From: a virus
Length of the DNA: 39,800 nt
Virus record (IMG/VR): IMGVR_UViG_3300008339_012138
Location: 1 to 39,800 of that record
Reading direction: 5' to 3' (one strand)
Positions 15,898 through 24,677 of the stretch are shown here, piece by piece (the stretch's first letter is position 1; every line of letters starts with the position of its first letter). Made by a program: the position numbers and the translations under genes. A model generated the notes under the pieces. It saw only the letters and a list, made by a program, of their open reading frames with translations. It did no database searches and had not been told where the DNA came from.

Positions 15898-16508
15898 TAG
15901 TTAGTATATTTAAATGTATAATTTTCGTTATTAGTTATATAGGTTTGTTTATATCCTATACTTTGAAGCCAATCTATAACTTCTTGTGGAGTTGTATTTC
16001 TTAAATGAAGAGCATGATTTAATTCTACAGTAACAATTGGTTTTAAAGTTTTTAAAGTATTTATAGCTCCTTTTAATAATTCAAAATCATAAGAATCAAC
16101 ATCAATTTTCATTAGATTTAATTGTTGAATATTATTTTGTTCACAATAATCATCTATAGTGATAAAATCATATGTTTGTTTTTCAGAATTTTGCCCCCAA
16201 ATTCTATAAATATTATCTTCAATATTACCTGTTTTTTCTCCTAAAGCTTTTTTATTTAAGATAACATTATTAATACCATAATGACTAACATTTGAAGTTA
16301 ACATATCAAAAGTACTAGTAGGTTCAAAAGAATGTATTACTCCTTGTTCACATAATTCTGCAAAAAGTAAAGTAAAATATCCTGTTTTAGCACCACAATC
16401 AAAAATAACCCAATCAGGTTGGATTAAATCTCTAAAAAGATTTACAGTTTCTTGTTCATAACCATTATAATTATCTCCTGGGTATAAATGGTGTTGATGG
16501 TATTTCAT
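15897..16508 (-). CDS. FkbM-type methyltransferase, second copy
   Basis: 203 residues. WVIFDCGAKTGYFTLLFAEL gives motif I, VIHSFEPTS the next strand, and MKIDVDSYDFELLKGA the FkbM signature with Asp in place of Gly. It is a distinct gene from the one at 14588 and shares little beyond motifs. Likely O-methylation of a glycan residue. Confidence 0.88.
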   Translation of the reverse strand: MKYHQHHLYPGDNYNGYEQETVNLFRDLIQPDWVIFDCGAKTGYFTLLFAELCEQGVIHSFEPTSTFDMLTSNVSHYGINNVILNKKALGEKTGNIEDNIYRIWGQNSEKQTYDFITIDDYCEQNNIQQLNLMKIDVDSYDFELLKGAINTLKTLKPIVTVELNHALHLRNTTPQEVIDWLQSIGYKQTYITNNENYTFKYTN

Positions 16509-16510
16509 TA

Positions 16511-17254
16511 TTATTTTGTTTTTTTAAAAATTGGTATTTCTACCATTTTATGTTTATTTTGATTATTTAGTTTAATAAAAATGGAATATATTTCTTTTTG
16601 CCTTCCAGATAATTTTTCAGGATCTTCTGTATATTCCATAATCCATTCTAATTCTTCATATGTAGCCCCAATCTGATCTTCATCAGAACGATCATCTTCC
16701 CATAATCCATCTGTTGGTTTAGCTATAATAATTTCTTCAATCACATCTAATTCCTTAGCCATTTGTCTAACCTCAGTTTTAGTTAAATCAGCTATTGGAG
16801 AAATATCTACACCACCATCACCATATTTAGTAAAAAATCCAATCCCAAAATCCTCTATTTTATTACCTGTACCCACGACTAAACCTTTATAAGTTCCTGC
16901 TATTTGATATAAGGTAACCATTCTTAAACGAGAACGAGAATTAGCTAAAGCTAATTTATTTTCTATAGGAAATAAAGATTTAAATGTTTCAAAAGTACTA
17001 GTTAAGTTAAATTCAAATGATTCAACATTAGAATATTTTTCTTTTAACCAGTTAATATGATTATGCGCTCTTTGTAATTGATCTTGAGCTTGGTGGATAG
17101 GCATACTCAAAACAATTGTTTTTTTACCTGTTTGAGCACATAATGTAGATACTAAAGCTGAGTCTATACCCCCACTAATTCCTATTATAAAGCAATTTAA
17201 ATTATTAGATTCTAGATATTCTTTAAGCCAGTTTGATATTTGTTTATGAAGCAT
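16511..17254 (-). CDS. nadE: NAD synthetase, ammonia-dependent
   Basis: 247 residues, close to bacterial ammonia-dependent NadE. It carries the ATP pyrophosphatase loop ISGGIDSALVS (26-36), SRLRMVTLYQIA, GTGNKIEDFGIGFFTKYGDG (the NaAD-binding and dimer region) and ISPIADLTKTEVR. It makes NAD from nicotinate adenine dinucleotide, ATP and ammonia. No glutaminase domain is present. It sits 1 bp over the sugar dehydrogenase stop, so the two are coupled. It may supply NAD for the dehydrogenase and epimerase next door, or refill NAD during infection. Confidence 0.93.
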   Translation of the reverse strand: MLHKQISNWLKEYLESNNLNCFIIGISGGIDSALVSTLCAQTGKKTIVLSMPIHQAQDQLQRAHNHINWLKEKYSNVESFEFNLTSTFETFKSLFPIENKLALANSRSRLRMVTLYQIAGTYKGLVVGTGNKIEDFGIGFFTKYGDGGVDISPIADLTKTEVRQMAKELDVIEEIIIAKPTDGLWEDDRSDEDQIGATYEELEWIMEYTEDPEKLSGRQKEIYSIFIKLNNQNKHKMVEIPIFKKTK

Positions 17255-18333
17255 TATAATATATTTTTTAATTGATTTAATACTTCTTCTCTTTGATCTA
17301 AAATTTCAATTTTATAACCTAATTCTTTTAATTTTAAAGCAAATTTAAGTTGTTGAGATTCTTCTATTAAGATACTATCTTTTTTATAAGTAACAAAATC
17401 TAATTTAATAACTTTTTCCTTATTTGGGTTTTGCTTTATAAAATCTTCTATTTGATATTGAAGATGCTTTTTATTCATTTCATCTGTTGCTTTGGAAATA
17501 ATAGCATCAATCCCGACTTCTTCACCACATTTAGCTAAAGCTCTATTATCCCTAGGAAAACATGGGCCTCCAAAACCAAAACCAGGTTTAATATATTTAT
17601 TACCTATTCTTGAATCAGTTCCTACAGCTCCTAATACTCTATCAGCATCACATCCTAATCTATTAGCAATATCACCAACCATATTAGCATAACTAATTTT
17701 AGTTGTTAAAAAACAATTAACAGATAATTTGGTCAATTCAGCCTCAGTTCTAGACATTCTATTATATATAGGATTAGACTCAACCATTTGATGATATATT
17801 TTATTTATTAATTCACCTGCATATTCATCAGCTTCACCTATTAACACATTATCACACATTATTTGATCTCTAATAATAGTACCTTGAGCAATAAACTCAG
17901 GATTATATGACACATAATAGTTATATTCTTTTAATTTTTCTTGTAAAGTATCACAGTATCCTGGAAATGTAGTGCAATTAATTATTAGATCTTTTCTGGT
18001 TGATTGTTTACCAAAACTAATTAATTGAGTAGCTATTTTTTCAATATCAGTATGATCGTATTTCCAGTCTGATGTAGACGGAGTTCTTACTACTATAAAT
18101 AAAACATCATTTTGTAAAGCTAATTCTAGATTAGTAGTAAATATAATATTTTGAGCTTCTTGTAAATATTCATCTACATAAGGTTCTGAAGTTGTAAATG
18201 TTTTATCATTTAATGAGTTAATATAGTCTTCATATAAATCAACTCCTATTATATTAAATCCTTTTCTTTCTAGATTAAGAGCTAAGCATAAACCTAACTT
18301 TCCTACTCCTAAAATTGATATATTTTTAGTCAT
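17254..18333 (-). CDS. Nucleotide-sugar 6-dehydrogenase (UDP-glucose / GDP-mannose type)
   Basis: 359 residues. The N-terminal NAD-binding loop is GVGKLG (9-14), then VRTPS (82-86), NPEF (144-147), Lys202 in LTKLSVNCF and the catalytic Cys258 in GFGFGGPCFPRD. The family oxidises C6 of UDP-glucose, UDP-HexNAc or GDP-mannose to the uronic acid with two NAD. The C-terminal domain is shorter than in typical bacterial enzymes of about 390-440 residues. Substrate cannot be told from motifs; GDP-mannose is attractive because the next gene uses it. Overlaps the epimerase by 8 bp. Confidence 0.9.
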   Translation of the reverse strand: MTKNISILGVGKLGLCLALNLERKGFNIIGVDLYEDYINSLNDKTFTTSEPYVDEYLQEAQNIIFTTNLELALQNDVLFIVVRTPSTSDWKYDHTDIEKIATQLISFGKQSTRKDLIINCTTFPGYCDTLQEKLKEYNYYVSYNPEFIAQGTIIRDQIMCDNVLIGEADEYAGELINKIYHQMVESNPIYNRMSRTEAELTKLSVNCFLTTKISYANMVGDIANRLGCDADRVLGAVGTDSRIGNKYIKPGFGFGGPCFPRDNRALAKCGEEVGIDAIISKATDEMNKKHLQYQIEDFIKQNPNKEKVIKLDFVTYKKDSILIEESQQLKFALKLKELGYKIEILDQREEVLNQLKNIL

Positions 18334-19357
18334 TTATTTGTTGATTAATCCAGTTAAATATTTTGGTTATACCTTCATAAAGTGGTTGGGTTGGTTCCCA
18401 TCCAATCTTTTCTCTGTATAATGTATTATCAGAATTTCGTCCCCTCACGCCTACTGGACATTTAAAGCCATATTTTTGTTTAAATTCTTCTCCTTCAATA
18501 TTTTTGATAGTAATATTTTTGCCTGAAGCATCAATAGCCATTTGAGCTAATTGATTAATGGTAACCATTTCTTCAGAACCAATATTCACTGGACCTAAGA
18601 ATTTATCTTGTCTCATAAAACGAAGAATCATTTCAACACATTCATCAATATATAAAAATGAACGTGTTTGTTGACCATCACCCCATACTTCAATTTCATT
18701 ATTATTTTCAGCTGCTTTTCTACACATAGCAGCAGGTGCTTTTTCTTTACCACCTGTCCAGGTACCTTGAGGTCCAAATATATTATGGAAACGAGCTACT
18801 CTTACATCTAACTTATAATTTCGATTAAATGCTAAAAATAATCGTTCACTAAATAGTTTTTCCCAACCATATTCTGAATCAGGATTTGCTGGGTATGCTG
18901 ATGATTCTTCACAATTTGGATTATTAGGATCTAATTGATTATGTTCAGGATACATACAGGCTGAAGAACTATAAAATACTCGTTTAACTGATTTTTTAGT
19001 TGCTTCATGAGTTACATTTAAATTAATTAGTGCTGAATTATGCATTACATTAGCATCATTCTCGCCTGTAAAAATATATCCTGCTCCTCCCATATCAGCT
19101 GCTAATTGATAAACTTCATCAAATGAGTTTGTCTTATCATCTTCTGATTCTTGGTTTGGGGCAAACATTATTTTGCTTACTAATAAAGGATCTCTTAAAT
19201 CACCTTGAATATATTCATCACATATATCTTCATGATTCCAATACTCATGTTTTTCTTTAATATCTACTATACGGACCCAAAATCCTTCATTTTTTAATTT
19301 TTTTGCTAGGTGGCCCCCAATAAAACCTCCACCTCCTAGTACTAGTGCTGTTTTCAT
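18326..19357 (-). CDS. gme: GDP-mannose 3,5-epimerase-like SDR enzyme
   Basis: 343 residues, extended SDR fold with GGGGFIGGHL at 8-17. It matches the plant GDP-mannose 3,5-epimerase pattern across its length: LAADMGGAGYIFT, SSSACMYPEH with Cys134, the YGWEK Tyr163/Lys167 pair, ARFHNIFGPQGTW, EKAPAAMCRKA with Lys206, and TRSFLYIDECV. Cys134, Lys206, Tyr163 and Lys167 correspond to the known catalytic residues. The product would be GDP-L-galactose (or GDP-gulose). Late segment GVRGRNSDN is also typical. It feeds the neighbouring transferases by inference. Confidence 0.92.
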   Translation of the reverse strand: MKTALVLGGGGFIGGHLAKKLKNEGFWVRIVDIKEKHEYWNHEDICDEYIQGDLRDPLLVSKIMFAPNQESEDDKTNSFDEVYQLAADMGGAGYIFTGENDANVMHNSALINLNVTHEATKKSVKRVFYSSSACMYPEHNQLDPNNPNCEESSAYPANPDSEYGWEKLFSERLFLAFNRNYKLDVRVARFHNIFGPQGTWTGGKEKAPAAMCRKAAENNNEIEVWGDGQQTRSFLYIDECVEMILRFMRQDKFLGPVNIGSEEMVTINQLAQMAIDASGKNITIKNIEGEEFKQKYGFKCPVGVRGRNSDNTLYREKIGWEPTQPLYEGITKIFNWINQQIND

Positions 19358-19980
19358 AAAGTATTGTAATAATTATTTTGTTTTTCTTGACGTTCTATTG
19401 TTTTTGGATGATATAAAGCAAAACTTTCATCTGATGGAAGATATGAATAATGTTTAAATCCATCAAGTCTTTCATGAACTTTATTTATCCATTTTATTTC
19501 AGGGATATTTTTATAAATCCGCCATTGCATATCAGGCCAGTTAACCCAACCATTTTCATCAACTCTCCACCCCCATTTATTAATATGATCTTGGGTTAAA
19601 CCCTTAACTGTATTAACTCTTGATATAGTATAAACTTCAATACTAGAATTAAATTCTATAATTTGAGGTAAACTATTTATTAAATCTTCATGAGGAATTT
19701 CATCAGCATCAATTTGAAAAATATAGTCTCCTGAACATAGAGTAGTTAATTTGTTTTTCCAATCAGCAAAATGACCTTCAAATTTACCTTTATGCCAATT
19801 AAATTCTCCATTAATTGAATGAGATCTTATATAATCTTCTACAGCAGTACTGTTTTTTGATTCATCAAATAACACTACAATTTCATCATTCGCGCGTTTA
19901 TGTTTTAATAAATGCGTAATAAGTCGTTGTAATTCAACTGCCTCGTCGCAGACAGTGATCGCATAACTAATTTTTATCAT
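19354..19980 (-). CDS. GT2 family glycosyltransferase
   Basis: 208 residues. MIKISYAITVCDEAVELQRL is the GT2 opening, DEIVVLFDES the second strand, and DYIFQIDADEIP the metal-binding DxD. The C-terminal part WRIYKNIPEIKWINKVHE is common in short GT2 enzymes related to WaaE. Overlaps both neighbours by 4 bp. Donor unknown. Confidence 0.9.
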   Translation of the reverse strand: MIKISYAITVCDEAVELQRLITHLLKHKRANDEIVVLFDESKNSTAVEDYIRSHSINGEFNWHKGKFEGHFADWKNKLTTLCSGDYIFQIDADEIPHEDLINSLPQIIEFNSSIEVYTISRVNTVKGLTQDHINKWGWRVDENGWVNWPDMQWRIYKNIPEIKWINKVHERLDGFKHYSYLPSDESFALYHPKTIERQEKQNNYYNTL

Positions 19981-20432
19981 TGTGGTAAAACGCCTATATA
20001 AGATAATGCCTCGATAAAATCATACTTATCAAAATTTTTCAAAGTTGACATATCCATCCGATATTGGTAATATTCATTTTCTTTACCTGGAATTGGATAT
20101 TTTTCTTTATCTTTCTCAGTTACTTGGGTAGCTAATACTGCAGACCAAATAGCATTATCAACTGAAGTTCCATTCATAAACACCATCCCCTTATCATGGA
20201 CATTTACAGTACACGGCATCCATTTTTGTTCTTTGTCATCTTTCCAAATTAAATCTTTATGAAGCTCTGGGAGTAATTCAAGTTGTTCTTCAAAAAATGC
20301 TTCTCCTGTTTTCATTAGGGTATTAGAAATAAAACCACACCCATAACACATTGAATTTGTAATTTGTTCTGTTTCCATATGGAAACAAGCATCTGATTTA
20401 TCGCAAGGGCATTGAACTAAATTTTCAGTCAT
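19977..20432 (-). CDS. Unknown Cys-rich phage protein
   Basis: 151 residues. The N-terminus has CPCDKSDACFHMETEQITNS then CYGCGF, a probable zinc ribbon. The remainder has MPCTVNVHDKGMVFMNGTS and a C-terminal FIEALSYIGVLPQ helix. It resembles hypothetical proteins I associate with T4-like phages. It is placed within the glycan cluster but has no transferase motif. Confidence 0.65.
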   Translation of the reverse strand: MTENLVQCPCDKSDACFHMETEQITNSMCYGCGFISNTLMKTGEAFFEEQLELLPELHKDLIWKDDKEQKWMPCTVNVHDKGMVFMNGTSVDNAIWSAVLATQVTEKDKEKYPIPGKENEYYQYRMDMSTLKNFDKYDFIEALSYIGVLPQ

Positions 20433-20434
20433 AA

Positions 20435-20662
20435 TTAAGTAGTAGTAGTTATATTAATATTAGGGTTAGTACCTGATGATGTAGATTCCCAACTTTTATA
20501 AGGAGGGGTCCATTGTGTAGATGGGGTTTCAGTGTCTTTAACTGAATGGGCTTTGGTTTGAATTTTTTCCCAACATTTTTCAAATTCACTAGGTGTTAAA
20601 GTTAAATCTTGTGTTGCATCTAAAAATCCTTCTAACCAAATTACAAATTCTTTTGATGTCAT
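20435..20662 (-). CDS. Small unknown phage protein
   Basis: 75 residues. The N-terminus KEFVIWLEGFLDATQDLTLT is a helix style I associate with short phage proteins. The tail is Ser/Thr/Pro-rich and probably disordered, ending in four Thr. Overlaps the GT4 gene by 4 bp. Confidence 0.6.
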   Translation of the reverse strand: MTSKEFVIWLEGFLDATQDLTLTPSEFEKCWEKIQTKAHSVKDTETPSTQWTPPYKSWESTSSGTNPNINITTTT

Positions 20663-21978
20663 GCTTCTACTGTTTTAAGTTTTGGTAATTCTATTTTTTT
20701 CAATTTAGGTAATTGTAATTGTACTTGTTTTGGAAACTCAGGTACATGTTTATCTAATGTTAAGATAAGAAGCTCTTTCATCTTATCAAAATTAAATTGA
20801 GATTTACTTTTAAAAGCTTGACGTTTAGCACCATCAAGATACTTATCATAATTATTAAATACATCAATTAAATAATGACCTACATGTCCTAAATCAACTG
20901 AAAACCAAGATGATTCTTTTAATAACATATTGTTAGCTACTTGAGGATGTACCGGAGTTAATTGGCCTGGTAATAGAACTGTAAATTCTTTATCTAAGAA
21001 ATCAATATGCCCACTCCATCCTGAAACTATAATTGGTTTTTTAGTTAAAGAAAACTCAAGTAATGGTCTTCCAAATCCTTCACCTTTGGTTAGATTAACC
21101 ATAGCTTTTACTTTGGGGTGGTTGTATAGATTATTCATTTCTTCATCAGTAAATTCACCATGAAGTAAATAAATATTTGGTAAATCAGTTGAGTTAATAG
21201 TTTTCTTAATTTGTTTAATTTTCTTTAAGATTTCTTCTCTATCAACATATGAAGCACCAATTTGAGAGGTTTTCAAAATAAGAGCTGGTTTATTTTTCTT
21301 ATTTTTGAATGTTTCATAAAATGATTTAACCAATAACCCAGTATTTTTTCTATCTTCAGATATAGGTCCATGAAGCCACATTCCTGTATAAAGATAACAG
21401 AATTTTTCAGGAATATTGGATAATTTAAAATCTGTTTCAATTCCTTCTCCTGTAGTTTGGTGAGATAAATAAGTTCCAATATCTGCTCCTTCAAATAATA
21501 CTTCAATAGGTCTACTCAAAACAATATGTCCTTCAACAGCCCCAGTTTGTTGATTACGTCTTTCAAATTTAGAATTTTCAAATACTTGTTTAGCGTGATT
21601 TGAAGATACTAAAGTTAAATTCATTCTATTTATACCTTCAACCCATTCAGCAGAAGCAATAGTAGTTTCAATACCTGCTGTAACTCCTAAATTAAATTTT
21701 CCAATAGGTTGAAATTCATTAGGAACAGTAATTTGAATCCAAACTTCAGGTTGTTTTGGTAGTTGAGGAACATTCCATATATGTTGAGATAAAAAACCCC
21801 ATTTTTCTTTATGATTTTCAATAAAACCCCAATTAGTTTCTCCCCAACGTTGAGGTAAAACTTTAATATCCCATTCTTCACCTTTGGCTTCAATTAAGGC
21901 TTTTACAAAATCACGAGATCTAGAACCATACCCACTATAGGTATCGATAGGACAACTAATTACACACAAATGTTTCAT
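20659..21978 (-). CDS. GT4 (GT-B fold) glycosyltransferase
   Basis: 439 residues. The N-terminal domain starts HLCVISCPIDTYSGYGSRSR with the Gly-rich acceptor loop, and the C-terminal domain has GEGFGRPLLEFSLTKKPIIV, the GT4 donor site. VSGWSGHIDFL follows. The C-terminus has a short Pro-Lys repeat (QLPKLKKIELPKLK), probably a tether. It acts on a nucleotide-sugar; the acceptor is unknown. Starts 1 bp after the next GT4 gene ends. Confidence 0.9.
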   Translation of the reverse strand: MKHLCVISCPIDTYSGYGSRSRDFVKALIEAKGEEWDIKVLPQRWGETNWGFIENHKEKWGFLSQHIWNVPQLPKQPEVWIQITVPNEFQPIGKFNLGVTAGIETTIASAEWVEGINRMNLTLVSSNHAKQVFENSKFERRNQQTGAVEGHIVLSRPIEVLFEGADIGTYLSHQTTGEGIETDFKLSNIPEKFCYLYTGMWLHGPISEDRKNTGLLVKSFYETFKNKKNKPALILKTSQIGASYVDREEILKKIKQIKKTINSTDLPNIYLLHGEFTDEEMNNLYNHPKVKAMVNLTKGEGFGRPLLEFSLTKKPIIVSGWSGHIDFLDKEFTVLLPGQLTPVHPQVANNMLLKESSWFSVDLGHVGHYLIDVFNNYDKYLDGAKRQAFKSKSQFNFDKMKELLILTLDKHVPEFPKQVQLQLPKLKKIELPKLKTVEA

Positions 21979-21979
21979 A

Positions 21980-23467
21980 TTAATATACTAATTTATGATT
22001 TATTGATTTAGGTTTAACTTCATTTACATTGATAAGTTCAAATTTTTCTCTAGGTTTCCAAGTTTTAAATAACTCATTAATATTTTCAAGCATTTTCTGA
22101 GTCATTTGTGATGATGTAAATTTGGCTTCTTCACTAGTAGCCCATTCACGTCCTGCTAAACCTCTTTCTTCACGTTCTGCTTTAGATAAATCATAAGCCT
22201 CTTTAATACGTGTTGCTGCATCTTCAGCAGTACACCTATCATCCCAAATATATGGTGTTTTAGGAGAACCTTGAATTGAACGATTTGTTGGATATACTGG
22301 TAAAGCCCATTTACCGTGTTTCTTTATAGTTCCATTATGATTTGAAGGAAAATCTTCATTAAATTCAATCCAACTTCCGTCTTCATTTTCAAATCTCATT
22401 TGATCTTGCATACCCCCAGTGACATTAGCAATAATCATATTACCCGCTAATAATGATTCTGTTAATGATAGGCCCCAACCTTCATTATTAGTTAATAAAA
22501 TCTGACAGTCAGAACTATTATATAATAAATTCATTTGTTCAGGTGTAGAAACACTTTCATGGAATATAATATTATATTTTTCATCATCTCCAAATAATAA
22601 ATCAGATACAGCATCTAAATCAGTACCATTTTCATCTATTATTTGAGTATGAAGCACAAAAGCACATTTTTTAGCCTTTTCTTCAGGTAATGAATCAATA
22701 AATAACTTATATGCTAAAAGAGTATCCGGGATTTGTTTACGACGGATATTTCTTGAATTAAAAAATAATACAAAATCATATTCTTTTCCTTTGAATAATG
22801 TTTTCTTGAATTCTTTTAACTCAGGATCTTCAGATTTTAAAGGTCTAAATATTTTTTCATTTAATCCATGAGGAGTATAAGTAACTAACCTAGGATTAGA
22901 ATTTTTTCCAAAATTTTGTTCTCCTGTATCTAAATCTTTATAAGATACATAACCTTGTTTTAAAACTAATTTATTGATATTTACTGTTTGTTTTGAAATA
23001 CCCATTAATAAATCACATGCCTCATAGAATGGTAAATTATAATATGGTGCAGGATAATCATCCCAAATATTCAAATAAATAATAGGAATTTGTTTCCTAA
23101 CCTCATTTTCAATCATGAAAAGCCATTCAAAATATCTTGGATCAGTGATTAAAAATATAGCATCTGGTTTTTCAATTTGTATTAATTGTCTAATAAGAGT
23201 AGGATTTCCATAACCATTAAATGGGTATAAAACTACTGATGAATCTGTTAAACCTGTAATTCGGTTAGTTTCATCAGAAATATCAAGTTTTTTACCAACA
23301 TCAGGATGGTTAATAGCTGCTGCTATATTTACCCAATTAAAATGATGACTTGTATTTAAGACAGTTTCACGAGCCACAGTAGCGATTCCACTATGTACTC
23401 GGATATCATCACATAATAATAAGATTTTTTTCCTTTGATCCTTAGGGATATAATTTTCTTTTTGCAT
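21980..23467 (-). CDS. GT4 (GT-B fold) glycosyltransferase, large
   Basis: 495 residues. ILLLCDDIRVHSGIATVARE is the N-terminal GT-B loop. FFNSRNIRRKQIPDTLLAYK is the linker to the donor domain. NNEGWGLSLTESLLAGNMII is the Glu-rich donor site, and VTGGMQDQM the next loop. Between 370 and 420 lies an extra segment with GKWALPVYPTNRSIQGSPKT. It is the most upstream gene of the glycan cluster and follows the RHH gene after a 49 bp gap. Confidence 0.9.
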   Translation of the reverse strand: MQKENYIPKDQRKKILLLCDDIRVHSGIATVARETVLNTSHHFNWVNIAAAINHPDVGKKLDISDETNRITGLTDSSVVLYPFNGYGNPTLIRQLIQIEKPDAIFLITDPRYFEWLFMIENEVRKQIPIIYLNIWDDYPAPYYNLPFYEACDLLMGISKQTVNINKLVLKQGYVSYKDLDTGEQNFGKNSNPRLVTYTPHGLNEKIFRPLKSEDPELKEFKKTLFKGKEYDFVLFFNSRNIRRKQIPDTLLAYKLFIDSLPEEKAKKCAFVLHTQIIDENGTDLDAVSDLLFGDDEKYNIIFHESVSTPEQMNLLYNSSDCQILLTNNEGWGLSLTESLLAGNMIIANVTGGMQDQMRFENEDGSWIEFNEDFPSNHNGTIKKHGKWALPVYPTNRSIQGSPKTPYIWDDRCTAEDAATRIKEAYDLSKAEREERGLAGREWATSEEAKFTSSQMTQKMLENINELFKTWKPREKFELINVNEVKPKSINHKLVY

Positions 23468-23516
23468 AGTAACTTTTATTTTTATAAAACAATATAATAA
23501 AAACTCTTTAAATAAC

Positions 23517-23699
23517 CTAACTTACTTTATGACCTTGAATTTTTCTTTTAAACTCTTCGTCTTTTAAGTATAAATCAATAGCATTATTAACTAGTTTCGT
23601 AAACGAGAATTTACGTTTAGCGCATTCAATTTTTAAAGTCTCTAATTGTTCAGGAGAAACTTTAACGCTAGTTAAAACTGTTGATTTTTCTTTAGGCAT
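23517..23699 (-). CDS. Ribbon-helix-helix DNA-binding protein
   Basis: 60 residues. The pattern is STVLTSVKVSPEQLETLKIE (beta strand and helix 1), then KRKFSFTKLVNNAIDLYLK (turn and helix 2), as in CopG/Arc-like proteins. It should bind DNA as a dimer, possibly its own region or the cluster that follows. The start has the AGTTATG context. The target is unknown. Confidence 0.8.
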   Translation of the reverse strand: MPKEKSTVLTSVKVSPEQLETLKIECAKRKFSFTKLVNNAIDLYLKDEEFKRKIQGHKVS

Positions 23700-23723
23700 A
23701 ACTATTCTCTTATCATAAATATT

Positions 23724-24677
23724 TTACCCTTCTAAAGACTCGCTACAGTATTCTTTTTTCTTATAAAAAGGACAGTATTTACAACTTTTGGTAACATTAG
23801 CAGGATGTGATTTGGGTTTTAAACTTCCATTATTTTCAAATATATCTTCTATAAATTGATTTAATAATGTAGTAGCCCGTTTAGTTTTTATTTTTCCACT
23901 TGCTGGGGAAAATGTTTGGATTCGATTTAATGTAGCGTCGAATTTAGACTCGTATATTTTTCGTTTCAATATTATAAATTCTACCTCAATATTATCCTCA
24001 GGAACACCATATTGTTCTGAAAAATATTTTTTGTATAAAATTAATTGGAATTGTTTTAATTCATCAGACTTATTGTCTTGGCTCCAACCTCTAGTAGATG
24101 TTTTTAAATCGATTATACGAAATATATTAGCTGATTCATCATACAGCACAACATCTAAATATCCTTTATATATGACATTATTAAATGCACTATTGGGGAT
24201 TATATGGATTGGAATCTCACATCCTACTAAATATTGATCTTTTTTATCAAAATAATCTCTTCTATGATCTTTGAAATATTTAATTATTTCTACTCCATCT
24301 TCATAAAACTCAGTTAATTCTCCAGGAGAACTAAAATGGATTTTATTATTTTGTTCGTATGATTTTTTATATTCTGAGGATAGTTTTTCTTCAAAAAATG
24401 ATTCTAAATCAATGTCATCAGCCTCAGGGGCAGATTGATTATAAAGAACATCTAAATAATGTTGTAAAGTCTCATGTAATGCTGTTCCAAATGAAAAATT
24501 TATCGAAACATTTGGTACAGGAACCTTTTGCTTATATTGAAGTTCCCATTTTTTGGGACAGGCTAAGTAAGTAGAAAATTGAGAATAGGAAATAGATTTT
24601 TGATAAGAATAATCTACAGATAACTTTTCAAAATTTTGTATTTGCTCAACTATTAATGGTATCTGCTTTACCCCCAT
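23724..24677 (-). CDS. Cas4/AddB-like PD-(D/E)XK nuclease with Fe-S cluster
   Basis: 317 residues. It has SYSQFSTYLACPKKW (31-45), FGTALHE with His68, GYLDVVLYD with Asp175, IIDLKTS with the DxK pair 190-192, and a Gln in LKQFQLILYKKY. Four Cys suit an iron-sulfur cluster: Cys40 at the N-terminus and Cys299, Cys302, Cys311 at the C-terminus. This is the AddB/Cas4 arrangement. It is likely a single-strand exonuclease in phage replication or recombination; it lies beside the clamp loader genes. Overlaps the next-upstream gene by 10 bp. Confidence 0.85.
   Translation of the reverse strand: MGVKQIPLIVEQIQNFEKLSVDYSYQKSISYSQFSTYLACPKKWELQYKQKVPVPNVSINFSFGTALHETLQHYLDVLYNQSAPEADDIDLESFFEEKLSSEYKKSYEQNNKIHFSSPGELTEFYEDGVEIIKYFKDHRRDYFDKKDQYLVGCEIPIHIIPNSAFNNVIYKGYLDVVLYDESANIFRIIDLKTSTRGWSQDNKSDELKQFQLILYKKYFSEQYGVPEDNIEVEFIILKRKIYESKFDATLNRIQTFSPASGKIKTKRATTLLNQFIEDIFENNGSLKPKSHPANVTKSCKYCPFYKKKEYCSESLEG

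Noticed and set aside
21273-21893. Minus-strand ORFs of 77 and 68 codons inside the GT4 gene
   Set aside because: They lie in another frame of a gene with clear GT4 motifs, with Lys/Leu/Ile-rich products and no conserved features.
9000-23500. Whole window as host chromosome or a prophage remnant
   Set aside because: The glycan cluster alone could be bacterial, but it is flanked by a complete T4-type replisome and phage genes. Spacing, strand and base composition are the same on both sides, and no integrase or att site is seen.
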